Shown here piece after piece: positions 1 through 11,209 of a stretch of DNA of 64,000 nt. The stretch spans positions 1 through 64,000 of the forward strand of contig JARFQE010000076.1 of the NCBI GenBank assembly GCA_029287915.1, in the 5' to 3' direction. The stretch comes from Arenicellales bacterium. Lineage in GTDB: Bacteria; Pseudomonadota; Gammaproteobacteria; BMS3Bbin11. Made by a program: the position numbers and the translations under genes. Below the pieces are notes generated by a model. It saw only the letters and a program-made list of their open reading frames with translations. It was not told where the DNA came from and ran no database searches. The first letter of the stretch is position 1. The number at the start of each line of letters is the position of its first letter.

Positions 1-157
1 TGTGCATAAAAGCCGCTAAGGATCGACAAGACCAACCTGTAAGTAACTGTTAATTAATGAAAAAGAGAAGCTGGCACGAATCTTGTTGTAATTAAAAACA
101 GGTAAAACAAAACAGTAAGCTATTTACGACCGCCTACGTCGAAAAATAAGACAGGCA

Positions 158-262
158 GTGATCGAACACAAGGCTGAGCCAGCTGAAGAGCGAAATACAC
201 AGTGCAGTAATTGTGCTGGGTTTTATAAAACCTGCAGATGCAGCCTGATGGAACAGCCATAA
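158..262 (+). CDS. possible small Cys-rich protein (GTG start, VIEHKAEPAEERNTQCSNCAGFYKTCRCSLMEQP)
   Basis: Short open frame with a CxxC...CxC pattern, 27 nt before a strong terminator; the in-frame upstream stretch is open back to the TAA at 116-118. Confidence 0.2.
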   Translation: MIEHKAEPAEERNTQCSNCAGFYKTCRCSLMEQP

Positions 263-288
263 TAAAAAAAGTTTTAATGTCCTCCCTT

Positions 289-324
289 AGCCCCCCGGCT
301 CCTGGATCGTCGGGGGGCTTTTTT
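289..324 (+). terminator. rho-independent terminator
   Basis: AGCCCCCCG-13 nt-CGGGGGGCT followed by a T run. Confidence 0.85.
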
Positions 325-520
325 ATTTCATTTCTGCGCATGTTCAGTCAGGCATGCGCCCATGCAGTGCAGCATGCCGATGTTTATTTTATAAGTCATT
401 TAAAAAAAATTATTACTTATGGCATGTATTATTACGGAAGTAACAGGGCAAACGAGAGCAACTGTTAGCTGGAAATAGCTGATATGATAGGTTCAGTTAA
501 AAATATATTGCTATCACAGC

Positions 521-1030
521 TTAGCCTTCTATCGCTAATTCCTTTTTAGCAATAGTGCTGATAATAGTGGTGGTCACCATGATCAGTAGCCCTGCACCTG
601 CATACATATATATACCGTAATGAACTTCCACAGTTGCCAGTACGCCAAGTTTCACAATGACCAGTAGCAGGGCAACGACAAAGACATCAAGCATAGACCA
701 TTTTCCATAATGTGAAATCCAGTTCATGAAGTGCTGCAGTTGTTGGCAGCTTTCTGAATCTGCGTGCCAGAACCTGAATAAAAGAACCAGTTTGGCGACA
801 GGCAGCACGATGCTGAAGATCAGCAGTATGAGGAACAGCAGGTACTGACCATCAGTGAACAGCTGCAGTGTACCTGCAAACAGGGAAAACCTGTTTTCTA
901 TCCAGATGAATTTGGAAAGTGTCATCATCGGCGCGAAGATACCGACCAGCAAAAGCAAGGTAGATAGAAACAGCAGGGTCTTGATCAGGATGTCTTTGCC
1001 TGGGTGGCGCGATGAGAGAGTTGAGGGCAT
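521..1030 (-). CDS. PqiA-like (paraquat-inducible protein A family) membrane protein
   Basis: 169 aa, four hydrophobic segments, PqiA-like FxxxxWSMLDVFVVALLVxxVKLG motif. Confidence 0.75.
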   Translation of the reverse strand: MPSTLSSRHPGKDILIKTLLFLSTLLLLVGIFAPMMTLSKFIWIENRFSLFAGTLQLFTDGQYLLFLILLIFSIVLPVAKLVLLFRFWHADSESCQQLQHFMNWISHYGKWSMLDVFVVALLLVIVKLGVLATVEVHYGIYMYAGAGLLIMVTTTIISTIAKKELAIEG

Positions 1031-1098
1031 TAAATGATGGGAGTAAAGTTTTCAGTCTTTAGTCATATGTCTGTAGTCATAAAAACTTCAAAACTTTA

Positions 1099-2748
1099 TT
1101 ATTCACCCGAAGGCCACGAAACAAATAACAACAGGGTGCCGAGTCCACCCAGTAACCAGCTTGATAATGGTGCGACTCCTGCCATGACTGGAGTGAAGCC
1201 ATCAAGCGCGGCTAGTAATGCGGCGCTTATCAGCAGGGCACTGCCAACGATGGCATAAAACAGTCGCTTTTGACCTCGATTTGTTTCTTCTCTTAACATT
1301 TCCAGGCTTTCATCGGGTTGAGTCAGCTTCAGTTCACCGTTGCTGGCCTGCTTAAGGACATTATGAACGAGCATTGGCAGGCGCGGGCCCATCTTCCACA
1401 TCATAGGAGCCTGTTGCCGAATTTCTTTGAAGAAGGCCCTCGGGCTATACTCCTGTTTTGCCCATTGTTCCAGATAAGGTTTGGCGGTATCCCAGAGATT
1501 TAGCTGAGGATCGAGCTGACGTCCGAGGCCTTCAACATAGAGCAGGGTTTTTTCCAGTAATACCAGTTGTGGCTGAATTTCCATATTGAAACGCCGGGCC
1601 ACACGGAATAGTCTGACCAGTACCCGACCAAAGGAGATTTCACATAGGGGTTTGGCAAAAATTGGTTCACAGACTGATCGTATGGCTGACTCAAATTCAT
1701 CTACTCGTGTCCCATCGGGCACCCAGCCAGCATCAATGTGTGCCTGGGCTACTCGACGGTAATCATGGTTGAAAAAGGCAAGGAAATTCTCTGCGAGGTA
1801 ATGCTTGTCGATGTCTGAAATAGTCCCCATGATTCCGAAATCGACTGCTGCATAACGCCCGTCATCAAGTACAAAAATATTACCCGGGTGCATATCGGCA
1901 TGGAAGAAACCATCACGGAACACCTGGGTGTAGAAGATTTCTACACCGTTATTCGACAGTTGCTTCAGGTCTATTCCCTTTTCAACAAGGGCATCGACCT
2001 TGTTCACCGTTGTGCCATGAATCTTTTCCATTACCATGACATTTATTCGGGTATGGTCGAAATAGACTTCGGGTACATACAGCAATGGGGAGGTGAGGAA
2101 ATTGTGGCGCAGTTGACTGGCATTGGCTGCCTCGCGCATCAGATCAAGTTCGTCATGGATGGTCTTGTTGTATTCATCGATGACCTCAACGGCGCGCAGC
2201 CTGCGGATATCAGGTGAATACTTCTCCCCCATTCGTGCGAGCATATAAAGAAGATCAATGTCCCTGTTAATGATGGGTTCCAGCCCGGGGCGTAATATCT
2301 TTACGATGACCTCTGTGCCATCGGTTAAGCGGGCATCATGAACCTGGGCAACAGAAGCAGAAGCCAGCGGCTGCTGATTGAAATCGATCAGGTGGTGACT
2401 AACGGGTTCTTCATAGGCCTGTTCCAGTATTAATAATGCCTCATCACCAGGGAAAGGTGGTACCCGATCCTGTAACAGGCTGAGTTCCTCTGCTATATCG
2501 TCAGGGATAAGGTCAGGCCTGGTAGACAGCATCTGCCCGAGTTTGACGAACACGGGACCCAACTCCTCCAGAGCTTGCCGTAACCGCTGTCCGCGTGGGG
2601 CATCATCTTTTCGCCGCGGGAACAGGTGTAGAAGAAAAAGCCAGGGCTTCAGCGGGGAGAAAGCAACAAGGTACTCATCAAGGTTATGATGGGCAAGGAC
2701 ACGGACAATACGCAGCAAGTGAGTAACTTGTGACAGCTTTCCAGACAT
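1099..2748 (-). CDS. ubiB: ubiquinone biosynthesis accessory kinase-like protein UbiB
   Basis: ABC1/ADCK/UbiB motifs KLGQMLSTRPDLIP, HADMHPGNIFV, DFGIMG; C-terminal TM pair; next to ubiJ and ubiE. Confidence 0.95.
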   Translation of the reverse strand: MSGKLSQVTHLLRIVRVLAHHNLDEYLVAFSPLKPWLFLLHLFPRRKDDAPRGQRLRQALEELGPVFVKLGQMLSTRPDLIPDDIAEELSLLQDRVPPFPGDEALLILEQAYEEPVSHHLIDFNQQPLASASVAQVHDARLTDGTEVIVKILRPGLEPIINRDIDLLYMLARMGEKYSPDIRRLRAVEVIDEYNKTIHDELDLMREAANASQLRHNFLTSPLLYVPEVYFDHTRINVMVMEKIHGTTVNKVDALVEKGIDLKQLSNNGVEIFYTQVFRDGFFHADMHPGNIFVLDDGRYAAVDFGIMGTISDIDKHYLAENFLAFFNHDYRRVAQAHIDAGWVPDGTRVDEFESAIRSVCEPIFAKPLCEISFGRVLVRLFRVARRFNMEIQPQLVLLEKTLLYVEGLGRQLDPQLNLWDTAKPYLEQWAKQEYSPRAFFKEIRQQAPMMWKMGPRLPMLVHNVLKQASNGELKLTQPDESLEMLREETNRGQKRLFYAIVGSALLISAALLAALDGFTPVMAGVAPLSSWLLGGLGTLLLFVSWPSGE

Positions 2749-2754
2749 ATTTGC

Positions 2755-3384
2755 CTAACTAGTTTGCCGCCCGGATCGGAGCAGACGATCGACTCGCAGT
2801 GTCAGCCGGTCGACGTCTTCACGAATCTTGTCTACGTCATCGATAAATTCATCAACACGCCAGTCAGCAGGCAGTAGTTCTGCCTCATAGCGCAGGTATT
2901 CACTGCCATTGCTTGCTGCTGTTCTGGCTGCTTCCTGCACTCTTTTATGTATGCTGCGCAGAATCTGTGATGTGTGGTGCGCAGCGATGTCACCGATACG
3001 TTGTGACAGTAGTTCTTCCCAGTCGATTTGCGCGTCATCAAGAATTTTCTTGAACTGCTGGCCAACGTGCAGGTCACCTGCAAATTTTATATTGATCTTG
3101 CCTGGGGTGACGGGTGTCTTGCCGGCTATACCCATTTTGGCCAGTTCGGATGGTGTTCCTTTCATGTGCACATCGACTTCGCCGTCCCATTCATGTCGCA
3201 ATCGAATGCCGGCAGGAGAAGGGAACATGAAAATGGTGACATCTGTCGATTCAAAATCCAGGGCAATTACTTTGCCATCCAGTCGTGCCAGGCGATCCAG
3301 GGTAGTCGGGTCTGATTGTAATAGCCTGCAGCCGATCTCGCTGATAAAAGGAGTGATAAATGACAGAGCGTTCATACGAAGCAA
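2755..3384 (-). CDS. ubiJ: ubiquinone biosynthesis accessory factor UbiJ (SCP2 domain)
   Basis: SCP2-like domain with coiled-coil C-terminus, between ubiE and ubiB. Confidence 0.88.
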   Translation of the reverse strand: MLRMNALSFITPFISEIGCRLLQSDPTTLDRLARLDGKVIALDFESTDVTIFMFPSPAGIRLRHEWDGEVDVHMKGTPSELAKMGIAGKTPVTPGKINIKFAGDLHVGQQFKKILDDAQIDWEELLSQRIGDIAAHHTSQILRSIHKRVQEAARTAASNGSEYLRYEAELLPADWRVDEFIDDVDKIREDVDRLTLRVDRLLRSGRQTS

Positions 3385-4146
3385 CTATGCTTTATAGCCC
3401 TTATGAACAGCAACGATACCACCACTGAGGTTGTGATAATGGGGGCGGTCGAAACCTGCTTCTGCCATCATATTCTTCAGTGTTTCCTGATCAGGGTGTT
3501 TGCGGATCGATTCTGCCAGGTAACGGTAGCTGGCTTCGTCATTGGCAATAATGCTACCCAGTCGAGGTAATACCTTGAATGAATAAAGGTCATAAACCTT
3601 ATTCAGTCCCGGTAACACGGGTTTGGAAAACTCCAGTATTACCAGCCGGCCACCTGGCCGTAAACAGCGATACATCGCAGCCAGTGCTGCATTTTGATCC
3701 GTGACATTTCTAAGGCCAAAGGCAATGGTAATACGATCTACGGAATTATCCGGGAACGGTAGTTTCTCAGCATCCGACTGCACAAAAAGAACATTATCGA
3801 TGACTCCTTTATCTGTCAGTCGGTCACGTCCATTTTGCAACATGGAGGCATTGATATCAGAGGCAATAACCAGCCCGTCAGGACCTGTTTGAGGTGACAT
3901 TTTCAAGCTCAGATCACCTGTGCCGCAGGCAAGATCAAGGACTGTGTGACCAGGCCTGATGCCGACCTGGGCTATAGCAAACTGCTTCCACAAACGGTGT
4001 ATCCCCAGCGACATGGCATCATTCATGATGTCGTATTTGCCAGCAACCGAATGAAAAACATCGGCAACCATCCCGGCCTTCTCGGATTTAGGGACATCCT
4101 GATAACCGAAATGGGTAGAGTCGTGCTGTTTATTGTCGCTGGACAT
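3385..4146 (-). CDS. ubiE: demethylmenaquinone/ubiquinone methyltransferase
   Basis: [17 protein letters not shown] motif, AFGLRNVTD and [25 protein letters not shown] motifs. Confidence 0.96.
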   Translation of the reverse strand: MSSDNKQHDSTHFGYQDVPKSEKAGMVADVFHSVAGKYDIMNDAMSLGIHRLWKQFAIAQVGIRPGHTVLDLACGTGDLSLKMSPQTGPDGLVIASDINASMLQNGRDRLTDKGVIDNVLFVQSDAEKLPFPDNSVDRITIAFGLRNVTDQNAALAAMYRCLRPGGRLVILEFSKPVLPGLNKVYDLYSFKVLPRLGSIIANDEASYRYLAESIRKHPDQETLKNMMAEAGFDRPHYHNLSGGIVAVHKGYKA

Positions 4147-4175
4147 CTGGTTTGGGTATGCTGTCAGGTATACAG

Positions 4176-4550
4176 TTAGATTATAGTATCAGTTTCGCGT
4201 TTCTTACCGGCGGCTTCCAGTTTATCAAGATACGCGGCCCATAACTCATCATGGTCTTTACCGAGATGATACAACCATTCCCAGGAGTAGATGCCGGTGT
4301 CATGGTTGTCATCAAAGTGCAGGCAGACGCCATACGAGCCAACGGGTTCTATATTCGTAATATTGACATCTTTTTTGCCAAATTGCAGGACTTCTTCGCC
4401 AGGACCATGCCCTCGCACTTCAGCTGATGGTGAGTAAACACGGAGATATTCACAACTGAGTTCGTAGCTGTTGCCATCATCGAATGAAATTTCCAGTACA
4501 CGCGATTTCTGGTGCAGGTTTATGTTGGTTGGTTTGGGTGTGTTGCTCAT
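4176..4550 (-). CDS. DUF971 (gamma-butyrobetaine hydroxylase-like N-terminal) domain protein
   Basis: [17 protein letters not shown] and [25 protein letters not shown] motifs. Confidence 0.9.
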   Translation of the reverse strand: MSNTPKPTNINLHQKSRVLEISFDDGNSYELSCEYLRVYSPSAEVRGHGPGEEVLQFGKKDVNITNIEPVGSYGVCLHFDDNHDTGIYSWEWLYHLGKDHDELWAAYLDKLEAAGKKRETDTII

Positions 4551-4632
4551 TGGTCTCTACCAGAATTAAAAAGACGGGATGCGAATTATAGGCGAACTAA
4601 ATCGATACATCACACAGGAATTGTGTGTTGTA

Positions 4633-5643
<1,011 letters not shown>

Positions 5644-5710
5644 TCATTTCCTGTGTATCATTTCCTGTGTAATGGCCTGTATTGTGACTGCTGCATGATT
5701 TTATAGCTTA

Positions 5711-6205
5711 TCATCGCTGGATTCTTCTTTTTTCATGAATCTGCAAAATACTGCTGCAGATTTCATCAATAGCGGATGATTCAGCAAACAGAATGAGTTT
5801 GTTCTGACTCCGATAATATCTTCTAAGTGGCTTGTCTTCGCTATATTGTAGCGGGTCTGTTGTTTCCAGCATTAGCGCCGTATCAACGGCCTGTCCTGAT
5901 CGCGCCAGCGCTATATCCAGCGACTGGGCCTGCACGACGTTCAATGGATAGCCACCTAAAACATACCCTTTTCCCTTATCAGCACTGTTCTCATGCTGGA
6001 TTATTGTATCGATAATTGACCCAATTACAGCATCATCCGATGGCAGACCTGATTGACAGGCCTTTTCGTCAGTGGGGAAGACAAGTGGTAAACCAAGTGC
6101 TGTTGACAGCCGTGTTGCAAAATCTGGATCGATATTCCCTGCTAGTGTGACGCGCAATGTTAATTCCTGCCTGATTACCGCATTTTCGTCGATATTTTCC
6201 AGCAT
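5711..6205 (-). CDS. degenerate adenylate-kinase-like protein lacking the P-loop
   Basis: GYVLGGYPLNVVQAQSLD resembles Adk GFLLDGFPRTxxQAEALD; no GxPGxGKGT. Start taken at the internal Met (MLENIDENAV); the ORF-track extension overlaps the divergent gene. Confidence 0.6.
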   Translation of the reverse strand: MLENIDENAVIRQELTLRVTLAGNIDPDFATRLSTALGLPLVFPTDEKACQSGLPSDDAVIGSIIDTIIQHENSADKGKGYVLGGYPLNVVQAQSLDIALARSGQAVDTALMLETTDPLQYSEDKPLRRYYRSQNKLILFAESSAIDEICSSILQIHEKRRIQR

Positions 6206-6335
6206 AATGGCAACAGAAGCTAATATTTTACAGAAAATTTGCAACGCATCGATTCTCGCTGTGCAATGGATCAATGATGGATAAAGTTGCGAGAATACCT
6301 GATTCGGGGCAAAATTAGCGGTTGAGGTTTTACTT

Positions 6336-6698
6336 ATGTCTAACAAAATATATGATTTTACCGAAAGCGAACTGCGTGTCGTTGCCACCGCTCTGAAAGA
6401 GCGTAATAACGAAGACGTCGAAATGCAGATCAAGCAGATCAACAACAAGATCAACAAGATCAATAAGGATAACAATGAAAAAGTAGACTGCTCGGTCATT
6501 TTCTGGCGCCATCAGGGTGCCAGCTTAAACGTCAGCAAAATGGTTGAAATGCGTTTTTCACCTCGCTATTTCTATACCCCTGGAGAACAATTTCGTTGTA
6601 CTGAAGATAAATATGCTGAAGCCGGCGATTGTGTATTTGCCGGCCTCATGATGCAGGGGGAACACGAGACGCGAAAAGCAGGCACCTCCATCCAGTAG
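6336..6698 (+). CDS. hypothetical protein with N/K/I-rich helical segment
   Basis: 120-aa ORF, RBS-like TTGAGG upstream; no recognised family. Confidence 0.6.
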   Translation: MSNKIYDFTESELRVVATALKERNNEDVEMQIKQINNKINKINKDNNEKVDCSVIFWRHQGASLNVSKMVEMRFSPRYFYTPGEQFRCTEDKYAEAGDCVFAGLMMQGEHETRKAGTSIQ

Positions 6699-6821
6699 CC
6701 GGCCTGCGGCAATGTTTTTACCAGAGAGATATCATAATTAAACTTAATCCACCGTTCATACCGTTGTAATACAGAGATGTAAGACTAACAGTTGCCGGTG
6801 ATCAACGAGGAACTATAAAAA

Positions 6822-8072
6822 ATGGCAAAGAATGCATTTTATGCACAGTCTGGTGGTGTTACCGCCGTAATCAACGCGTCAGCCTGTGGCGTCATCGAAA
6901 CTGCCCGCAAGCACAGTGACAAGATAGGCACTGTCTATGCTGGGCGCAATGGCATCATCGGTGCACTGACCGAAGACCTGATTGATACATCTCTGGAATC
7001 GGATGCTGATATTGCAGCACTGCGGCATACTCCTTCAGGTGGCTTTGGCTCATGTCGCTTCAAGCTGAAGGGCCTGGAAGAGAGCAAGGCTGAATACGAG
7101 CGCCTGATTGAAGTATTCAAGGCTCATAATATCGGTTACTTCTTCTACAATGGCGGCGGTGATTCAGCCGATACCTGTTTTAAAATTTCACAGTTATCTG
7201 AAAAAATGGGTTACCCCATTCAGGCCATTCATGTACCCAAAACAGTGGATAATGACCTGCCAATCACGGACACCTGTCCGGGTTTTGGGTCAGTCGCCAA
7301 ATATATTGCAGTTTCCACCCTTGAGGCCTCCTATGATGTCCGTTCAATGGCCAAGACATCAACCAAGGTTTTTGTCATCGAAGTAATGGGACGCCATGCC
7401 GGCTGGATTGCCGCAGCTGGTGGTCTGGTCGAAGATCAGGGCATACCGGTAGTGATCCTGTTCCCTGAAGTGGAATTTGACAAGGAAAAATTCATAGCCA
7501 GCGTCAGGGCCAAGGTTGAAGAATATGGGTTCTGCACTATCGTTGTCTCTGAGGGGGCACACTGGCCAGATGGTAAATTCCTTGCCGAGCAGGGCACGCG
7601 TGATGCATTCGGCCATGCACAGCTAGGCGGGGCAGCACCAGTGGTCGCTAATATGGTCAAGGACGAGTTGGGTCTGAAGTTCCACTGGGCAGTGGCAGAT
7701 TATCTACAGCGTGCTGCGCGCCATCTGGCATCCAAAACAGATGTTGAACAGGCCTATGCGGTGGGTAAAGCTGGTGTTGAGTTCGCGCTCAACGGAGACA
7801 ATTCAATCATGCCAGCAATCGAGCGAATTTCCAATGATCCATTTGAATGGAAAGTGGGCAAGGCGCCACTGTCAGAAGTTGCCAACGTTGAGAAAATGAT
7901 GCCAATGAATTTTATTTCTGATGATGGTTTTGGTATCACCGATGCCTGTAAGGAATATCTCCTGCCATTGATTCAGGGTGAAGATTATCCGCCATACAAA
8001 AATGGCTTGCCGGATTACGTAACCCTGAAAAATATATCTATCGACAAGAAGTTACCTGACTTCGAAGTCTAA
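6822..8072 (+). CDS. pfp: pyrophosphate-dependent 6-phosphofructokinase
   Basis: PPi-PFK motifs: GGGDSADTCFKI, PKTVDNDLPITDTCPGFGS, EVMGRHAGWIAAA. Confidence 0.95.
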   Translation: MAKNAFYAQSGGVTAVINASACGVIETARKHSDKIGTVYAGRNGIIGALTEDLIDTSLESDADIAALRHTPSGGFGSCRFKLKGLEESKAEYERLIEVFKAHNIGYFFYNGGGDSADTCFKISQLSEKMGYPIQAIHVPKTVDNDLPITDTCPGFGSVAKYIAVSTLEASYDVRSMAKTSTKVFVIEVMGRHAGWIAAAGGLVEDQGIPVVILFPEVEFDKEKFIASVRAKVEEYGFCTIVVSEGAHWPDGKFLAEQGTRDAFGHAQLGGAAPVVANMVKDELGLKFHWAVADYLQRAARHLASKTDVEQAYAVGKAGVEFALNGDNSIMPAIERISNDPFEWKVGKAPLSEVANVEKMMPMNFISDDGFGITDACKEYLLPLIQGEDYPPYKNGLPDYVTLKNISIDKKLPDFEV

Positions 8073-8080
8073 ACAGGCAA

Positions 8081-8112
8081 AGCCCCGGTAGTTTTCTACC
8101 CGGGGCTTTTTA
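8081..8112 (+). terminator. rho-independent terminator after pfp
   Basis: AGCCCCGGTAG-TTTT-CTACCCGGGGCT followed by T run. Confidence 0.85.
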
Positions 8113-8119
8113 TATAAAC

Positions 8120-8350
8120 ATGACTCGAGACGAAATAAATCAACTGCTAATGGTACAGGTTGATTTCGGCGGCTTTTATTCTGGCAATGCAGCAAAGTTG
8201 ATTTCGTCAGAGCTTGGCCGGGTAACAAGCCAGCGGGCTGTTGATCATCTAATTAAGGGAATACGGCTGCATGAGATATTTGGCTTTGTCCCCGCTACAC
8301 AATTCGATGGCGCGCTGGCGGTTCCCGATAAGCATAGTCAGGGTCACTAA
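8120..8350 (+). CDS. small conserved-looking hypothetical protein (76 aa)
   Basis: ORF between pfp and hppA; downstream GGATAA..TTATCC hairpin followed by T run. Confidence 0.5.
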   Translation: MTRDEINQLLMVQVDFGGFYSGNAAKLISSELGRVTSQRAVDHLIKGIRLHEIFGFVPATQFDGALAVPDKHSQGH

Positions 8351-8516
8351 ATAATATGGTGGATAAAAGCTTATCCGCATTTTTTATGTCCGGTGTAAAA
8401 CAATTGATACAAGTGATGCCAAAGACCCTGTATCTTGTAACATTGATATAAATCAAATCAAATTTTTCCATCGTACTGTATATATTCGCATTCAGATTTG
8501 AAACAGGAGCATTCTT

Positions 8517-10541
8517 ATGACGACCACGCAATTGTTATTTATCATCTGGGCAGCTTTACTGGCTGTCGTGTACGGGATTGTGACGACACGCTGGATCAAG
8601 GCACTACCAGCAGGTAAAGATCGCGTGCAGGAGATTGCTGCAGCAATCTCTGAAGGTGCACGTGCCTATCTAGCACGCCAGTACACAACTATCGCTTTTG
8701 CAGGCGGCATCATTTTTCTCGTAATAGGTTATTTCCTTGACTGGACTACAGCCATTGGCTTTGCCATCGGTGCTATCCTTTCAGGTGCTGCTGGTTTTAT
8801 TGGAATGAATGTCTCTGTCATGGCCAATTCACGTACTGCCACAGCTGCTGCAAGAAGTATGAACGCAGCATTCCAGGTGGCATTCCGCGGTGGTGCAATC
8901 ACTGGCATGCTGGTTGTCGGCCTTGGACTTGCGGGTGTTGCTGGTTATTATGCCATTTTGATTGGCGCTGGCATGGCCGAATCAGATGCACTGCATAGCC
9001 TGGTGGGGGTAGCATTTGGTGGCTCCCTGATCTCCATATTTGCCCGACTAGGCGGCGGTATCTTCACCAAGGGTGCAGATGTGGGTGCTGACATTGTCGG
9101 CAAGGTTGAAGCCGGTATTCCGGAAGACGATCCGCGCAACCCGGCAGTGATTGCCGATAACGTCGGTGATAATGTTGGAGACTGTGCCGGAATGGCTGCG
9201 GATCTGTTTGAAACCTATGCAGTAACTATCATCGCTACCATGTTCCTGGGCGGGCTGTTACTGGCAGATGTCGGGGCAACAGCTGTGGTTTATCCTCTGA
9301 TGCTAGGTGCGGTATCAATTATTGCTTCCATAATCGGTACCTTTTTTGTCAAGGTAAGCCGTGGACGAATTATGATGGCACTATACAAGGGCCTGATTGT
9401 TTCAGGATTACTTGCGTTTATTGCCTATTATTTCGTTACACAGGCCGTTTTTGGTGAAAGCATCATGATTGATGGTATTGCTGTACCCAGTATGAATCTG
9501 TTTTATTCAGCGGCGATCGGGTTGTTGCTGACGGCAGCTATGGTCGTAATTACTGAATACTATACTGCCACGGAGTTCAGTCCTGTGCGTTCCATAGCAA
9601 AGGCATCGACTACCGGAGATGGCACCAATGTCATTGCCGGTCTTGGCATCTCGATGAAATCAACAACATTACCGGTGCTGGCAGTTTGCGGCTCTATATG
9701 GGCAACCTATGAACTTGCCGGTCTCTACGGTATTGCAGTTGGTGCAACCGCCATGTTGTCGATGACAGGTATAATTGTTGCACTGGATGCCTACGGTCCT
9801 ATTACTGACAATGCCGGTGGTATTGCTGAGATGGCAGAGCTGCCGCAAGAGATTCGAAATATTACTGATCCTCTCGATGCAGTCGGTAACACAACAAAGG
9901 CAGTGACTAAGGGTTACGCAATTGGATCAGCAGGTCTCGCGGCATTGGTGCTGTTTGCAGATTACACCCACGCATTAGGCGAGAACATGACTTTTGATCT
10001 TTCCAACCACATGGTGATCATTGGACTATTTATAGGTGGACTGGTGCCCTATCTGTTTGGCGCTATGGCGATGGAGGCTGTCGGCCGTGCAGCTGGTGGC
10101 ATTGTCAATGAAGTACGACGTCAATTCCGAACCATGCCGGGAATAATGGATTACAGCCAGAAACCTGATTACTCGCGTGCGGTTGATATGCTGACCAAGG
10201 CAGCGATCAAGGAGATGGTCATTCCTTCACTGTTACCGCTGCTCATACCTGTGCTGGTTGGTGTTCTGCTTGGCAAACAGGCACTCGGTGGCATGTTGAT
10301 TGGTAGTATCATCACCGGCATATTCCTGGCTATTTCCATGACCACCGGAGGTGGTGCATGGGACAATGCCAAAATATATATTGAAGATGGCCACCATGGT
10401 GGCAAGGGTTCGGATGCCCACAAGGCAGCGGTAACCGGTGACACCGTTGGTGACCCTTATAAGGATACAGCAGGACCGGCGATTAACCCGATGATCAAAA
10501 TTATCAATATCGTTGCATTGTTGATCGTTCCGATCATCTGA
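8517..10541 (+). CDS. hppA: membrane-bound proton/sodium-translocating pyrophosphatase
   Basis: [56 protein letters not shown] and [10 protein letters not shown]...[17 protein letters not shown]. Confidence 0.98.
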   Translation: MTTTQLLFIIWAALLAVVYGIVTTRWIKALPAGKDRVQEIAAAISEGARAYLARQYTTIAFAGGIIFLVIGYFLDWTTAIGFAIGAILSGAAGFIGMNVSVMANSRTATAAARSMNAAFQVAFRGGAITGMLVVGLGLAGVAGYYAILIGAGMAESDALHSLVGVAFGGSLISIFARLGGGIFTKGADVGADIVGKVEAGIPEDDPRNPAVIADNVGDNVGDCAGMAADLFETYAVTIIATMFLGGLLLADVGATAVVYPLMLGAVSIIASIIGTFFVKVSRGRIMMALYKGLIVSGLLAFIAYYFVTQAVFGESIMIDGIAVPSMNLFYSAAIGLLLTAAMVVITEYYTATEFSPVRSIAKASTTGDGTNVIAGLGISMKSTTLPVLAVCGSIWATYELAGLYGIAVGATAMLSMTGIIVALDAYGPITDNAGGIAEMAELPQEIRNITDPLDAVGNTTKAVTKGYAIGSAGLAALVLFADYTHALGENMTFDLSNHMVIIGLFIGGLVPYLFGAMAMEAVGRAAGGIVNEVRRQFRTMPGIMDYSQKPDYSRAVDMLTKAAIKEMVIPSLLPLLIPVLVGVLLGKQALGGMLIGSIITGIFLAISMTTGGGAWDNAKIYIEDGHHGGKGSDAHKAAVTGDTVGDPYKDTAGPAINPMIKIINIVALLIVPII

Positions 10542-10561
10542 TTTTTTTAGATGCAAGACGC

Positions 10562-10589
10562 AAAAGGCCGGGCAATGCCCGGCCTTTTT
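10562..10589 (+). terminator. rho-independent terminator after hppA
   Basis: AAAAGGCCGGGC-AAT-GCCCGGCCTTTTT. Confidence 0.85.
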
Positions 10590-10644
10590 GTTTTTTAGTC
10601 GCCTGAAACATATAATCTACTGCTTTTAACAATGAGTATAAATC

Positions 10645-11193
10645 ATGAATCTTGACAGAGTGTCATCAGGTGCGGATCTGCCGAATGAGATCAATGTAAT
10701 AATCGAGATACCATCACATTCTGATCCTGTGAAGTACGAAGTAGACAAGGATACTGGGGCGATGTTTGTCGATCGCTTCATGGGCACGGCGATGCACTAT
10801 CCCTGCAACTATGGTTACGTACCGCATACCCTGTCAAAGGATGGTGACCCGGCTGATGTGATGGTTGTTACACCGGTTCCCCTGATTACGGGTTCAGTAA
10901 TCGCCTGTCGCCCTGTGGGGGTGCTGAAGATGACCGATGAGTCAGGTGATGATGCCAAGATCCTGGCAGTTCCAACTACCAAGCTGTGTCGTAGCTATGA
11001 ATGTGTCAGCCAGCTGAATGACATGCCACAGGTACTGGTCAATCAAATTGCTCATTTCTTCGAACATTACAAGGACCTTGACGAGGGCAAATGGGTTCGC
11101 GTTGAAGGCTGGGGTGATGCAGATGAAGCAAAGGCTGAGCTTCTTGCCAGTGTTGAGATGTATAAGCAGGCACCAGAAAAACCCAATTTCTAA
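10645..11193 (+). CDS. ppa: inorganic pyrophosphatase
   Basis: [33 protein letters not shown] family I PPase signature. Confidence 0.96.
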   Translation: MNLDRVSSGADLPNEINVIIEIPSHSDPVKYEVDKDTGAMFVDRFMGTAMHYPCNYGYVPHTLSKDGDPADVMVVTPVPLITGSVIACRPVGVLKMTDESGDDAKILAVPTTKLCRSYECVSQLNDMPQVLVNQIAHFFEHYKDLDEGKWVRVEGWGDADEAKAELLASVEMYKQAPEKPNF

Positions 11194-11209
11194 TTTTTCG
11201 ATCAACGTC

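Noticed and set aside
3-53. Open frame at window start (CIKAAKDRQDQPVSNC*)
   Set aside because: Could be the tail of a CDS beginning before the window, but it is too short to support.
6205-6499. N-terminal extension of the 5711..6499 ORF (ILLILLLICLIC hydrophobic stretch)
   Set aside because: It is antisense to the 6336..6698 gene's repetitive NKINKIN tract; the homologous part begins at the internal Met 6205.
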